Assembly: GCA_022059125.1 (NCBI GenBank)
Contig: JAEUWY010000002.1
Location: forward strand, 4,588,001-4,652,000
From: Corynespora cassiicola
Lineage: Eukaryota; Ascomycota; Dothideomycetes; Pleosporales; Corynesporascaceae
Length of the DNA: 64,000 nt
Reading direction: 5' to 3'
Of this stretch, positions 42,892 through 54,660 are shown one piece after another. The stretch's first letter is position 1; every line of letters starts with the position of its first letter. The position numbers were made by a program, and so were the translations under genes. The notes under the pieces are model-generated. The model worked only from the letters and a program-made list of their open reading frames with translations. It did no database searches and had not been told where the DNA came from.

Positions 42892-45528
42892 ATGAAGCTC
42901 CAATTCCAGCGGCTCGTGCCGCTCCTCTTCCGTGCGTCGTCCCGGTCCATCCACACGCCCGCATACTAATCGCAAAACTCGCAGTCGTACTCTCGTTGCT
43001 CCTTTCGCCTTCGCTGGCCCAGTTCCGCAGCAGCGATCGCCATGCGCAAAAACCACTCGGACAGCCCGCGTCGGACAGCTGGGGCGCAGGCAAGGAGGGG
43101 AGTCAGGCCACGCGAGCATTCGATGAGGCCGCCACGCTCCTGGGCAAGATCCGGCCCGTCACGCCCTCGTGGTGGGACGTGGGCAAGAAGTCTGGCGTAC
43201 TAGGGACAAGTGCATACTACGCCAAGGAGATATTCTTCCTGCTCTTCATGAACGGCCCGCCGCAGCAGGAGCTGCTCACCTCGAATCCCCAGCCTAAGAA
43301 GCTCAGCCAGCCCTTGTCGCAGGCCGTCAAGCTGCTGGAAGACGCAGCCGCCGAGAACAATCCCGATGCCATCTTCACCCTTGCCGAAATGAACTTCTAC
43401 GGCAACTTTACTCATCCTCGGAACTACACCGAGGCGTTCCGACGCTATCACGAGCTTGCCGTGCTCAACGGCAACGCATCCGCTCAGCACATGGTCGGTT
43501 TCATGTATGCGACCGGCATCGGTGGAGCTGTCAAGCAGGACCAGGCCAAAGCCATGCTATACCATACCCTTGCTGCCGAGGGAGGGGACATTCGCTCCGA
43601 GATGACCATTGCGTACCGACACTCGTCCGGCATTGCGGCCCCGCGGAACTGCGAAGAGTCTGTGTTCTACTACAAGAGAGCTGCAGACAAGGCCATCGAA
43701 TACCTGCGTTCTGGGCCCCCAGGAGGCCACAGCATGCCTAGGGAATCCTATAGGATCGCAGACGAAGAGGGTGGCGTTTACGGCGAGGGCGCGAGCGCAA
43801 GTAGTTCCGGTCCCAATGCCAAGCATGGAAGCGTGCATTCCGATGCCTATTCTTCCCTCGACGACGTGGTTGAATACATGGATCTCCAGGCCAGGAAAGG
43901 CGACGCCAGGGCCAGCTTTAATCTAGCAAAGCTCAACTACGACGGAGCGAGATCATCGAAACGAGACCTTCCCGCGGCAAAGAAGCGCTTCCTAGAACTT
44001 GCCCGCATGTACTGGACCAAGGAGGGCAAAGTCAAGCAGAACGTGTCTGTGCTCACCGAGAAGCTGGCCTCCAAGGCTGCGGGCTATCTGGGACGCATGT
44101 TCCTCCGCGGAGAAGGAGTGCCGCAGAATTTTGCCATTGCGCAGACTTGGTTCAAGCGTGGCATTGAGAATGGCGATGCTCTGTCGCAATACTCCTTGGG
44201 ATTGATGTACCTCAAGGGACTTGGAATTCCAAAGGATCCCGTCAAAGCCGCCGATTTTTTCGGAGCAGCCGCTGATCAGGATCTTGCTGTAGCGCAGGTT
44301 CGGCTTGGAGCACTCTTCCTTGACCAAGGCGAGCCAGGCGATGTGCATACCGCTATCAAATACTTTGAGCTGGCAGCTAGGCATGGTCATCTCGAAGCGT
44401 ATTACTATCTGGCTGAGCTTACTCACAACGGTGTTGGCCGTGATGAGTCTTGCCCTGTGGCAGCCGCTTATTACAAGATCGTCGCCGAAAAGGCCGAGGT
44501 TGTATCGACATCTTTCCCCGAGGCCAACGAAGCGTATACGAATGGCGACTTGGAGACTGCGCTCGTCGGATACATGATGGCCGCCGAGCAGGGCTTCGAG
44601 GTTGGGCAAGCGAACGTTGCATATTTGCTTGACCAAGTCAAGCCCCGCTTCACCCTCGCCTCGCTCGTCCCATTCATGAAGAAGAAGGCGTCCTTGGCTA
44701 GTGACGCTGTCTTGGCCTTGATCTATTGGACTCGTTCTGCTGAACAAAAGAATGTTGACTCAATGGTGAAGCTCGGTGACTACTACCTGCAGGGTCTCGG
44801 CACCGCGCCGGACGAGGAAAAAGCGGCGGCCTGCTACCAAGCAGCGGCCGAGACCATGCATAGTGCTCAAGCCATGTTCAACCTGGGCTGGATGCACGAG
44901 AATGGAATTGGCATCGACCAGGACTTCCATCTCGCCAAGAGGCATTATGACATGGCGTTGGAGACGAACCCCCGTGAAGCATACCTCCCGGTTGTCCTGG
45001 CCTTGTACAAGCTGAGATTCCGAAGCTGGTGGAACACGATTACCAACGGCGATATCAAGTCCATCGAAGAAGAGCCAGGTGAGTCCAACCCTTATTTGTG
45101 ATTTACGACTCGTACATACTGACACATCTGCAGTGGTCAAGAAGGAGTGGTCCCTGTCCGAGTGGTTGTCCGCGTTCCTCGAAGCCGAATTTGCTGGCTG
45201 GGAAATCGACCCAGACGACCTCGATGACACGACGATGCCTGGTGGCGATGCCGACTATGGCTACGATGACCTTGACTCAGAAATCCTGGATGCCCTCATC
45301 ATCCTTGGCTTGACTGGTGCTTTGGCATTCCTACTCTACTATCGAACACAACGGCAACGCCGACAAGAGGAGGAGAGGCGGAGACAACAGTTGCAACAGG
45401 CAGCTCTTGGACAGCCAGGAGTTCAGCTACCTCCCCAGGCCCCACCGCGGCCACCGCAAGGCAACGGAGGCATGTTCCCCAATCCGAACGATCCCATGAA
45501 CTGGGCGGGCGGAGGACTGGGTCTTTGA
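42892..45528 (+). CDS. HRD3: ERAD ubiquitin-ligase subunit Hrd3/SEL1L
   Basis: The exons are 42892..42931, 42985..45078 and 45134..45528; introns are 53 and 55 bp; 842 aa. The first intron interrupts the signal peptide; splicing gives MKLQFQRLVPLLFLVLSL.., a clean ER signal. The lumenal part is built of about ten or more Sel1-like repeats (AQHMVGFMYATGIGG, AAGYLGRMFLRGEGVPQN, QYSLGLMYLKGLGIPKD, AMFNLGWMHENGIGID). One C-terminal membrane helix (LDALIILGLTGALAFLLYY) and a short Gln/Pro-rich cytosolic tail follow. With Hrd1 it recognises misfolded ER lumenal proteins and passes them to retrotranslocation. Length and topology are as expected for the family. Confidence 0.94.
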
Positions 45529-45951
45529 TTGAGTTTTACGAATAAGCGAACAGTTGGCATTTTTTTGGTTGGATCAACCGTAGCATTGAATGGCGTTCAA
45601 AACGGCAGGATCGATCGTTTTGCAGACGAAATGAAGAACGATTGGAGACGTCTGTAGCTATACACGCATGACTGTAGATATGATACCTCATTGATTTGGC
45701 AAGCTTTTGTTTTGAGTTCTGGCTTCTTGCTGAGCCCGATTCTTTGACCGATTCTCTTGTAGTCCTGCTCTTTGACTGTTCACACAGCGCCTTGGCCCTT
45801 TTGCTGCGCATGACCACAACCTGCTGCTACAAATGCAGATGTTGAGATTGGCAATCCTTTGGTATAAAAAACAGTTACAAGCTATAATTATAAAATAAAT
45901 ATAAGTAAAATTACAGCCAGTTATCTATTTGAAAAGAATATTATTAGATAA
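45529..45951. other. 3' flank of HRD3 and compositional boundary
   Basis: Normal spacer runs to about 45840, then composition falls sharply into AT-rich DNA that continues past the GFA1-like gene. This marks the edge of the repeat-rich compartment. No gene was seen. Confidence 0.6.
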
Positions 45952-48174
45952 TTACTCAACCGTAACAGATTTCGCAACATTACGAGGAAAATCTATACTA
46001 TTTCCTTTTAAAAAACCTAACCAATACGATATTAGCTGCAAAGGAACAATGTTCACAATGCCTTGCAGGCATTCCACTGTAGAAACTACTTCGATTAGAT
46101 TTTCATCCCCGAATCTGAATTCTGTTTCGTTTTCTTGGCATAGCATGATGGGTTTGCCTCCGTGAGAAATCACTGAAGAATAGTCAGCTTGGAGTTTTTA
46201 TAATCAAGAGATGGGAGCATACACTGTTCAAGGCTATTGAGGGTTCTCCGAAACGTTACATCCCGAGTGGCAATCATAATAATTGGGAGGTTTTCGTCAA
46301 TCAATGCGAGAACGCCATGCTTAAGTTCTCCTGATAAAATAGCCTCGCAATGGATGTAAGATACTTCCTTGATCTTGAGAGCTGCTTCTAGTGCAGTAGG
46401 ATATTGGCACCCTCTCCCGACAATCAACATACTGTTTTGGTGCATAAATATCTTTTCACATAGCATTTTGATCTTGTTGTCCAGCTCCAAAGCTTTCCGT
46501 ATATGACCTGGTAGGAGATGGAGACCACGCACGATTTCTTCAAGCTGTATCTTCTTTGAATCAGATGATTTGCCGATTGCGAGTGCCAGAAGGATGAGTG
46601 TTACTATTTGAGAAGTGTACGCCTTCGTTGTAGCGACACCAATTTCAATTCCGGCATTCATGTAGACTCCGCAGTGGGTCATTCGAGCGATGGAAGAGTC
46701 GACAACGTTAACGATGCCAACTGATAGTCCTCCGTGTTCTAGGCAATATTTGAGTGCCATTAGACACTCGGCAGTCTCTCCAGATTGTGATACAAACACA
46801 TAAACTGAATCTCCAAGTATTCGGGGCGATTTGTCGAGGAAATCTGAGGCTATCTCTACGGATACCGTGTAATCTTCGAGTGTATGGAACACCGCCTGAG
46901 CAGCGAGGCAGGCGTAGTAGCTACTGCCGCAGGCGATAAAAACAACTCTGGCGCATTTTTTTATTTGGTCTAGATATAGGCTGAGTCCGCGAAGAGTGAC
47001 TTGCTGTGTGTTTGTATCTAATCGACCCTTCATAGCGCTCTCAATCGCTTCAGGCTGCTCGTATATCTCTTTCCGCATGTAATGCTGAAAATTCCCTTTG
47101 TTGGGAAAGTCCCCTTCCAGATGTTTCATGGTTTGAATGGCGCGTGCAGCATGCGCCCCAGAGCAGCCGTGACTATTGTAAAATGCCAATTGACCTTGAC
47201 AAATATGTGCAACATCGCCGTCTTCGAGAAAGATCATCTTGTTTGTATGGCTTATGATTGCTGATGGATCGGAACCCAGGAAGAATTCAGTGGACCTGAG
47301 TCCTGTTTCCTTCCGCGGCGTTTCCTCACTTTTATGTGAGTAATACTGACTGCTCTCGTAGGTTTTGTTCGTGGCGTTTGAAACTTCCACGTCAGATCGA
47401 GTGTTGTTCAAGAAGAATTCGAAAACAGGAACTGAATTGGTTTTCAGATAGTTCGAAGGTGTGATGCCGATGACCAAGGGAGAGCCTTTCTTGACCGCAA
47501 TGATCTCGTCGGGATAATGGGTCGATTTTATGAGAAAGCTGAAAGTACCTTCAAGGTCATTTACTAGTGTGCATGCGAGTTCTGAGAAGCCAATTGTTGA
47601 GTTTTTGTCGTATAGTCGCATAATTAATTTGGAAACGACTTCAGTATCGGTTTCACCTTCGAAATTGTATCCTTCCGTAACAAGTTGAGCTCGGATTTCT
47701 TTGTAATTCGTGACAATACCGTTGTGAACCACAGCAAAGCGCCAATACACATCGGATCTGTATTCTAGTTAGAATAAACTCCCTGAAGTGAATGAGTTCA
47801 AGCGAACCTAAGCGGGTGGCAGTTGAGTAAAGTAGCAGTACCGTTGGCAGCCCAGCGCGTATGCGCCATACCAACATGGGACATAAAAGTCTTTGCCATA
47901 TTAATTCTCTCGCGGCTGATTCGTTTTCTCAGATCAGCAACTTTCCCGATTATTTTGAAGGGAAGCACATGATCTTGGCTATCTCCATCAACCAGCAACC
48001 CCGTGGAGTCGTATCCTCGATAGTCAAGTCGAGCCAGTCCATCTAGTAGAGTCGTGATTATATATTCTCGACTCTTTTCTACTCCATTATTTACGTAGCC
48101 GATTATTCCACTGACAACAATTATTAGAATTTTCATAGCTGAAGTTGCTACTCTAGTCAAGAAACCTACCACAT
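45952..48174 (-). CDS. GFA1: glutamine:fructose-6-phosphate amidotransferase
   Basis: The exons read 48174..48170, 48110..47808, 47757..46223 and 46172..45952 on the minus strand; introns are 59, 50 and 50 bp; 687 aa. The 5-nt first exon ATGTG joins TGGAATAATC to give MCGIIGYVN, restoring the N-terminal Cys nucleophile. A start further in would lose it. The glutaminase half shows [18 protein letters not shown] and [11 protein letters not shown]. The SIS half shows [21 protein letters not shown] and TKAYTSQ. The C-terminus is [11 protein letters not shown], as in active enzymes. It makes glucosamine-6-phosphate for chitin and glycans. Its sequence is fairly divergent and AT-leaning, and it lies in a transposon-rich block, so it is probably a second, accessory copy. 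I cannot see the main copy here. Confidence 0.9.
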
Positions 48175-49100
48175 ATTTTTATAACAGAGTATACTTTTAG
48201 CGACTAAATGTACAGATTTTTTTTTTTAAAAAAAATTAGAAACTTACTATAAAAAATAGAAAGGTTTATATACTTTTAACTTATAACGTAAAATGCTACT
48301 AAGCCGGCTACTTTACTAAGCCGGCTACTTTTTCTTAGTATAACTAAATTTTTACATAATAAGTAATATATAAATAATAGAATATAATACTAACTTAGTA
48401 AAAAAGTAAAATTATTTTAATTCTTTAAATTTATATTTTAAGCTAATTTAAAGGTTTTTAAGATGTAATATAGTTTATAAATAAATAGTAATTTTTTATA
48501 TAGTTTATAAAAAGTAATACTAATTATTTTAATACTATTAAAATTAAATTCATTATAAAAACTAGCTTTATTTTATAATTTAAGCTATTAATAAAAATTT
48601 TTTAATAGTATAAAGTATACGTTTAAAATATTTAAAGTTTTTTTAATAATATTAAAATAATAATACTATTAGTTTTTTTTAATATAGCTGTAAAAGTAAT
48701 CTATAAAACATTAAATTTTTTTTAAAAAAAATATAGCTAATAATCTGCTTACTAAATAAAGTAAAAAACTTATTAGTAAAAACTAAGTAAATATTTTTAA
48801 AAAATATATATTTAAGCTTAAGTTCAACTTTATTAAAAATTTTAAATTAAATATAGTGTTTTTAATTAAAATATATATAAAAAAAAAAAAAAAAATTTAT
48901 AATAAATATAATTAGAAACTGATTAGTTTTTATAGTTTCTAAAAAAGCTTAATAGATAAAAATAAATTATAAAAATTTAAAATATCTATATAAACAGAAT
49001 AGTAATTTCATTTTAATTTACTAAAATATTTTAATAGCTAAATAGTAAATAAACTTAAATCTAAGTATTTAAAATATTTTAATACTTATATAAAAATATA
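48175..49100. other. AT-rich, RIP-like decayed spacer
   Basis: This is very AT-rich with no usable open frame. It includes the promoter of the GFA1-like gene and the GCCGGC-containing direct repeat listed separately. Fragments resembling the Tc1/mariner repeats of this region can be made out, but no boundaries. Confidence 0.6.
48298..48331. repeat. 17-bp direct repeat upstream of the GFA1-like gene
   Basis: Two perfect tandem copies of ACTAAGCCGGCTACTTT lie 124-157 bp upstream of the GFA1-like ATG. They are the only GC-rich words in the surrounding AT-rich DNA. They could be a preserved regulatory site or a recent insertion. Confidence 0.6.
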
Positions 49101-49129
49101 TACTACTAGTATATATTAGCTATTAGTTA

Positions 49130-49480
49130 TTAATTACTATAAATATATTAAAACTAACTACAAGCTGTAAGTAAAACTAAAAAAGAAATAGCTGTTTAAA
49201 TTAATTTTTAAAAATAAATACGAATAAAATTATATAAATAAAATAATATATAATATATTATATAAATCTCTGTATTAATAATAAAGTATAATTATATAAA
49301 CTATTTATAAAATTATTTTTATAAAACTATAAAATTTATAAAATACTAAGTTATAAGTTCTATAAATTTTATACTAAATTTTTCTTAGTATTAATATTTT
49401 TGTAAAATTATTATATAATTTATTTTAGCTTAGTAGAGTAATAAATACTTATTATTTATATTTATTATTAAATATTTTTA
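49130..49480 (+). repeat. dispersed repeat, strongly AT-mutated copy
   Basis: The stretch from about 49157 aligns base for base with 59601 onward for over 130 bp. Nearly all differences are G-to-A or C-to-T, this copy being the more AT-rich. It is possibly a solo LTR. Ends are approximate. Confidence 0.6.
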
Positions 49481-49499
49481 AAAAGCGTTGTCTGCGCTG

Positions 49500-50450
49500 C
49501 CTACTTAAATATATAATTAATAACTAATTTTTATTTTTTATATAGATAGCTTTTTTTAAAAATAAAATAAGTTAGAAATTAAACTGTTTTATATTTATTA
49601 AATTATAATTTGATGTATACTAGATTAAAAAATTATATAGCTCTATTTTAATTTCTACTATTTTATTATAATACTATTATAATAATATTTTAACCTATAA
49701 TTTAATTTTTATCAACCGTTTTAAAAAGTATAAAAATAAAAAATTATAATTAATACTTAATTTTTAATTTACTTTTTTATTTATAATTTAATTTTATAAA
49801 AGCTAATCTAGTTTCTAATTTTTTTTATATAATATTTCTACTTAAAACTTTAGTTATTTTATTATAAACTTATTAAATAATAAAACATTATTCAAATCTA
49901 TATTATTCTATATTTTAGTTTTATTTTTTTTTAATTTTTTCAGAGCTTTTAAATAAATCTTTATTAATATTTTTTTTTCTAATAGATTAATTTTATTTTA
50001 ATTTTTATTTCTTTTTAAACTATTAAAACGCTTATTTCTTTTTATATTATAAAAATTAAAATTCTATTTTATTTATGTTTTTTAGAAAAATAAAAAATTT
50101 AAATTTAAAATTTAAAATATCTATTTATATACTAATTTAACTCGCTTATTATTATATAATAAATACTTATTTAAGTAAAATCTAATTATATTAAATTAAA
50201 ACATTTTAGTATTTAAAAAAATTACTTATTTTATTAATCAGCGTCTATAATATTAGCTATATTTAATTTAATTAGTATACAATTTCTTAATAAAACTTTT
50301 AATAAAAAGTTATAGCGTATTTAAATTTAATTTTTTTTAGTATTTTTTTAAAGCTTTTTTAAAAGCTATAAAAATCATATAAATAAAAAACTTTTAATAG
50401 CTAGTTTAGTTAAAAAATTATTATTACTGAAAAAGTTTAATTCTTTTTTA
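49500..50450 (-). mobile_element. decayed Tc1/mariner-type transposase fragment
   Basis: The segment around 49690-49830 matches 53400-53560 of the better-preserved element in order and wording, and the end near 50395-50420 (AGCTAGTTTAGTTA) resembles the inner part of that element's inverted repeat. There are no open frames. Boundaries are approximate. Confidence 0.45.
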
Positions 50451-50739
50451 TTAAACTATTTTAATATTATTTCTTTATACTTTTATAACTTACTACTATT
50501 TTTATAATTTATACTTATACTTTTATACTTACTAAATAAAAGTTATCTATAAATAGTTTATTATATTTTACTATTTAGTTTTAGTTTAAAAAAACTAAAA
50601 TAAATTTTTTTATAGCTTTTCTAATTAAATACTTTAATAATATTATTACTATTTATATATATTAATTATTTAGTTTTAGTTTACTAAAGCTTTTTAAATG
50701 GAAGACTAGATAGAAGTAATACTTAAAAGTATTATATAT
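50451..50739. other. AT-rich spacer downstream of the fusion gene
   Basis: This is decayed AT-rich DNA, and nothing was recognisable in it. Confidence 0.5.
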
Positions 50740-52368
50740 TTATAATCTGTTGATGTTTTGTGCGATTGTTTCTAAAGCCCAGCGTTGACACATTAAACGG
50801 TTCATATCAGTCTTCGGCTGGATCAAAACACCATGTCGTAAAAAGTGAATATCAGTATCCAAGTCCGCTTCGACATTGCTATCCTGGAAAAGAAACTTGT
50901 GTTCAGAATCGTAATTCCTCCACACGCAGCTGTCAAAGTACTGCTTTGTTTGCCAGAAACTTCTCACAGAACTACTCGTGTTCTCGTATCTCATTGATCT
51001 TCTTCGCCAACATTCTTGTTGGGATGCTCTAAGAAGTAATCTGATGTCAAATCGGTTTCTTAGTGATTCATCATGGAAAAGCAAGAATCCATCAACTACA
51101 ATGATTACATCGTAGCTTAAGAACTTGTCAGCCACACGGTCGAAAGTCTGATGCATGTCTTTGATAAGACCTCCATCCATGTTTTTCTTTGCTTCATCAA
51201 TATCATCCTCGAGCGCCTTGAAAGAACAGTAATTTGCCGGCAATGCTCCATTGACCTTTGCATAGTCTATCGTCTTCTTGATTTCTTCGAATCTCAGGCT
51301 TTCACGACTGTCGCAGTCTGGAAATCCACCCCAAAGCGGCATTTCTTCCAAGGAACGCCCGAAAACATCGGTATGGAGGAATAAAGTGTGTTGGGGGAGC
51401 AACTCGCGCAGGATTGAGGTCAACGTTGTTTTACCTGACGAGGTACATCCTGAAATTCCAATAGTGAGTGGTCGTAAAATCTTCAAGCCGCGGTCATCGG
51501 ATGAATATAGAGCGTTCTTCGAAAGATAATTGATAATGCTTCCGGAGCACAGTTTGCAAAGCATCTCCCACTCCTCAGCTTTGGCCGTTTTTCTTGCTGC
51601 AGACGAACTGATACCATCATTACTTTTCTGAACTTTACAGAAATTGACTTGAGCAATCCAATTCTTCTTGAATCCGTCAATTTCTCTCTCTTTCATCTGC
51701 TGTTGCAGAAAGGTCACTTGCGAGCTTTCCATGTTTTCAATTGACCCATTTGAAGCAATGTCGGCCATTGAGAGTCTCGTAGAGCATAGAAATTCGTGAC
51801 CCTTGTCGAATATGAAGGCTAACGCCGATAGTGGGGGGTTCAGGCTCTTGTAGAATGATGGCTGCAGTACTCTGACAAAGTTGTCGAATCCTACGATATA
51901 AATGTGCCGGGGCCTTTGAACAACACGATCACCGTTGCTGCACAGAAAAGCCAGTGTTGTATTGTAAGCATGTTCCATCGCCATACTCTTATCAACAAAC
52001 TTTGTTTCCTTGGTAAGACAGATGTCAATTGGTATGTGATCGAGTTGCGGATACTGAGTCTTTAAGTCACTCGCTAGAATTCTCATCATCTCAATTCGAT
52101 GTTCGAAAGAAGCTGGGCTCGGGCCCCCGATATTTCCTCCTGTGCAAAAGAGAAGTATAAGTCTGCGTTTTCCAGAGAAGTGTGGATTTGTGGTAGCGAT
52201 CGCCATGACGGCGAGACTAACATGAGCCAGTGTGGGAGGGTTGAAGCAGGAATCCAGAACGAATAAGTCTTCAGGATATTCAGTTGTTGGTATTGTTTCT
52301 ATAGTCTCAAGGATTTGGAAGCGGCTATTAGAAATTGAGAAAGAATAAAGTTTTGACGGTATATCCAT
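50740..52368 (-). CDS. NMN adenylyltransferase-like / nicotinamide riboside kinase fusion
   Basis: This is a single exon of 542 aa. Residues 1-290 look like a POF1-type NMN adenylyltransferase, with nucleotidyl-transfer motif FNPPTLAH (42-49) and the late ISSSAAR (about 253-259). Residues 300-542 look like a nicotinamide riboside kinase: Walker A GISGCTSSGK (about 304-313), VVDGFLLFHDE, RASQQECWRRRSMRYE, and YFDSCVWRNY. Together the domains could turn nicotinamide riboside into NMN and then NAD+ in one polypeptide, as bacterial NadR does. The kinase acidic residues and both transferase motifs look usable. It is an intact gene with more balanced composition, flanked on both sides by AT-rich decayed DNA. 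The activity of each half is inferred from motifs only. Confidence 0.83.
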   Translation of the reverse strand: MDIPSKLYSFSISNSRFQILETIETIPTTEYPEDLFVLDSCFNPPTLAHVSLAVMAIATTNPHFSGKRRLILLFCTGGNIGGPSPASFEHRIEMMRILASDLKTQYPQLDHIPIDICLTKETKFVDKSMAMEHAYNTTLAFLCSNGDRVVQRPRHIYIVGFDNFVRVLQPSFYKSLNPPLSALAFIFDKGHEFLCSTRLSMADIASNGSIENMESSQVTFLQQQMKEREIDGFKKNWIAQVNFCKVQKSNDGISSSAARKTAKAEEWEMLCKLCSGSIINYLSKNALYSSDDRGLKILRPLTIGISGCTSSGKTTLTSILRELLPQHTLFLHTDVFGRSLEEMPLWGGFPDCDSRESLRFEEIKKTIDYAKVNGALPANYCSFKALEDDIDEAKKNMDGGLIKDMHQTFDRVADKFLSYDVIIVVDGFLLFHDESLRNRFDIRLLLRASQQECWRRRSMRYENTSSSVRSFWQTKQYFDSCVWRNYDSEHKFLFQDSNVEADLDTDIHFLRHGVLIQPKTDMNRLMCQRWALETIAQNINRL

Positions 52369-52477
52369 TGTTTGTAGTTGTATCTGAGAAGTTGTAGAAG
52401 TTCTTTTCTCTCAGCTTTGCTGTTTACAGTTGTATACTAGTAGTAGATTATTATATTTTAAAAAGCTTTTATATATA

Positions 52478-54535
52478 CAGAGCGGTGACATTAAAAAAAA
52501 ACCAAAAAGTTATACTTTTTAAACTAGTATAACTCTGTAACTAAACTAGCTATTAAAATAAAAAAAAATTAATTTTAAAAGAATTTAGAGGCTCTTTTTT
52601 GTACTTAAAATGATATATAGCTTATGTAATATTTATTACTTAGAAATTTAAAGTAAAAGTATAGTAAAAAAAATGCAAATTTAAAAGCTGTTTTATTTTT
52701 TTTCTAGCGTAAAATTTTTATTTTTTATTTTATTATTTTAAAGTTGTATATAGTATGTACTTATAAATTTTTTTAAAAAATATCTTTTTTATTTATTAAA
52801 AAAAAATTTAATAGTAGAATTTTTTTTTTTAAAAAATTAAATTATTAATATTTTATATAATACCCGTTAGCTTTAATAACTGCCTCCCAACGTTTAAATA
52901 AAAATAATATATAATTATCTATTATTTTTTGTAGAATTAAATTCTATTTTTTATTTATAGCGTTTATAAATAAAGTATTATTTTTTTTATTATTTTTTTT
53001 ACCTAATAAATTAGAATTTAATTTTTTTAAATTATTTTTTAATATAGTTTAAATGTTTTTTATAGGTGCTAAGTCTAGGCTGTAAACTAGATATTTAAAT
53101 AATTTAAATTTATTTCTCTTAAACTATTTTAAAACTAGTTTAGCTATATAAATTTTTGAATTATTTTATTAAAATTTCCAGTCTATAAACTAATTGGTAT
53201 TTATATTAATTTTATAATTTAATATTTAATTAAATAAAAAAGTTGAAAAAAAGTATATAAACTAACTAGGTTTTATTTGTTTTTTAATAATAAGTTTTAA
53301 TATTTTTTATATATAATCTGTATTATTAAAGTTATTTTTAAAATTAGGTATTTTAATAAATACTAATTCTAATTTTCTTTCTATTTAAACAGCTCTCTAT
53401 ACTAATATAATAATATCTTAAGCTATGATTTAATTAGTATTAATTTTTTTAAAAAAAGTAATTAAATTAAAAAATTATAATTAATTTTTAATTAATTTTA
53501 ATTTTTTTAAGTTCTTTTTTTACTTATAATTTAATTTTATAAAAGCTAATTCAGCTTCTACTCTCTTATTTTTTTTCTTTTTTATATATTTCTGTCTAGA
53601 ACTTAGGCCTTTTTCTATTACTAACTTATTAGAAAATATAATTTTATTTAAAATTATATTTTTTAAATTTTTTAATTGTTTTTCTGCGTATTTTAATTTT
53701 ATTTTAGCTTTTTTTTATTTAAATACAGCTTTTTAGTACTAATATTTATACTATAAATTTTTTTTTTAAATATCTTTATAAGCTTTTTTTAGATATTTTT
53801 ATATTATTTTTTAGTAATATTCTTTTATTTGTTTTTTTAGGGCTTTTAATTAAATCTTTATTAATAATTTTTTTATCTCTTTTAAATAGCTTAATTTTAT
53901 CTTAATTTCTTTCCTTTTTAAGCTATTAAATAAATTTTTTTTTATTCTTTATAGAGTATTTTTAATACTTGTTTTATTTTTATTTAATATGTTAAAAAAA
54001 ATTATAATAGGTGTATTAGCTTTTAATAAAAGATTAACTTTTTTTTTATATTCTGAAAATTAAAATTCTATTTTATTTTTATTTAGAAAAAATAAAGATT
54101 TAGAATTTTTTTTCTGACATATTTATTTATATACTAATTTAACTAGTTTATTATTATATAATTAGTGGTTATATAAGCAAAACTTAATTTTTTAAATTAA
54201 ATTTTTTTAATATTAAATTAAATTTCTAGCTCTAGTTTTTTGCTTACGTAATAAAGACTAAATTTAATTAAATTAGCGTGAAATAAAAAGTTTTAATAAT
54301 ACTTTAAATAAAAAATAAATTAGCTTTTAAATTTATACTTTTTTTTACTATATATTTACTTTAAATTCTTAAGTAATAAATATTATATAAGTTAAATATT
54401 ATTTTTAATACAAAAAAAGAGCCTCTAAATCTCTTTAAAATAAATTTTTTTATTTTAATAGCTAGTCTAGTTACAGAGTTATACTAGTTTAAAAAGTATA
54501 GCTTTTTTTGGTTTTTTTTTAATGTCACCCCTCTG
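52478..54535 (-). mobile_element. RIP-decayed Tc1/mariner-type transposon
   Basis: The 2058-bp element is bounded by TA dinucleotides on both sides. The termini CAGAGCGGTGACATT and the reverse complement CAGAGGGGTGACATT differ at one base, and similarity continues inward for about 200 bp, so these are long inverted repeats. On the minus strand near 52855-52930 a frame reads FKRWEAVIKANGYYIKY then stop, which matches the C-terminal end of Tc1-family transposases (PKRVQAVIKA-like). The rest of the transposase frame is destroyed by AT mutations. The left end lies about 110 bp upstream of the fusion gene start. Confidence 0.75.
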
Positions 54536-54660
54536 TAGTAAAGTAATCAGAAAAGCTACAATGCTTTTTAGCTATACTAAACGAGAACTAAATAATAAGT
54601 ATATTAAAAAAAGTAGAAATAACTTTAATTAAAAAATAAATAAAATGGTAACTTAAAATA

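Noticed and set aside
47798..48172. GFA1-like protein starting at an internal ATG with Ser in place of the catalytic Cys
   Set aside because: A donor GTAGGT after ATGTG and an acceptor TTGTCAG before TGGAATAATC give the conserved MCGI start, so the apparent loss is an intron artefact.
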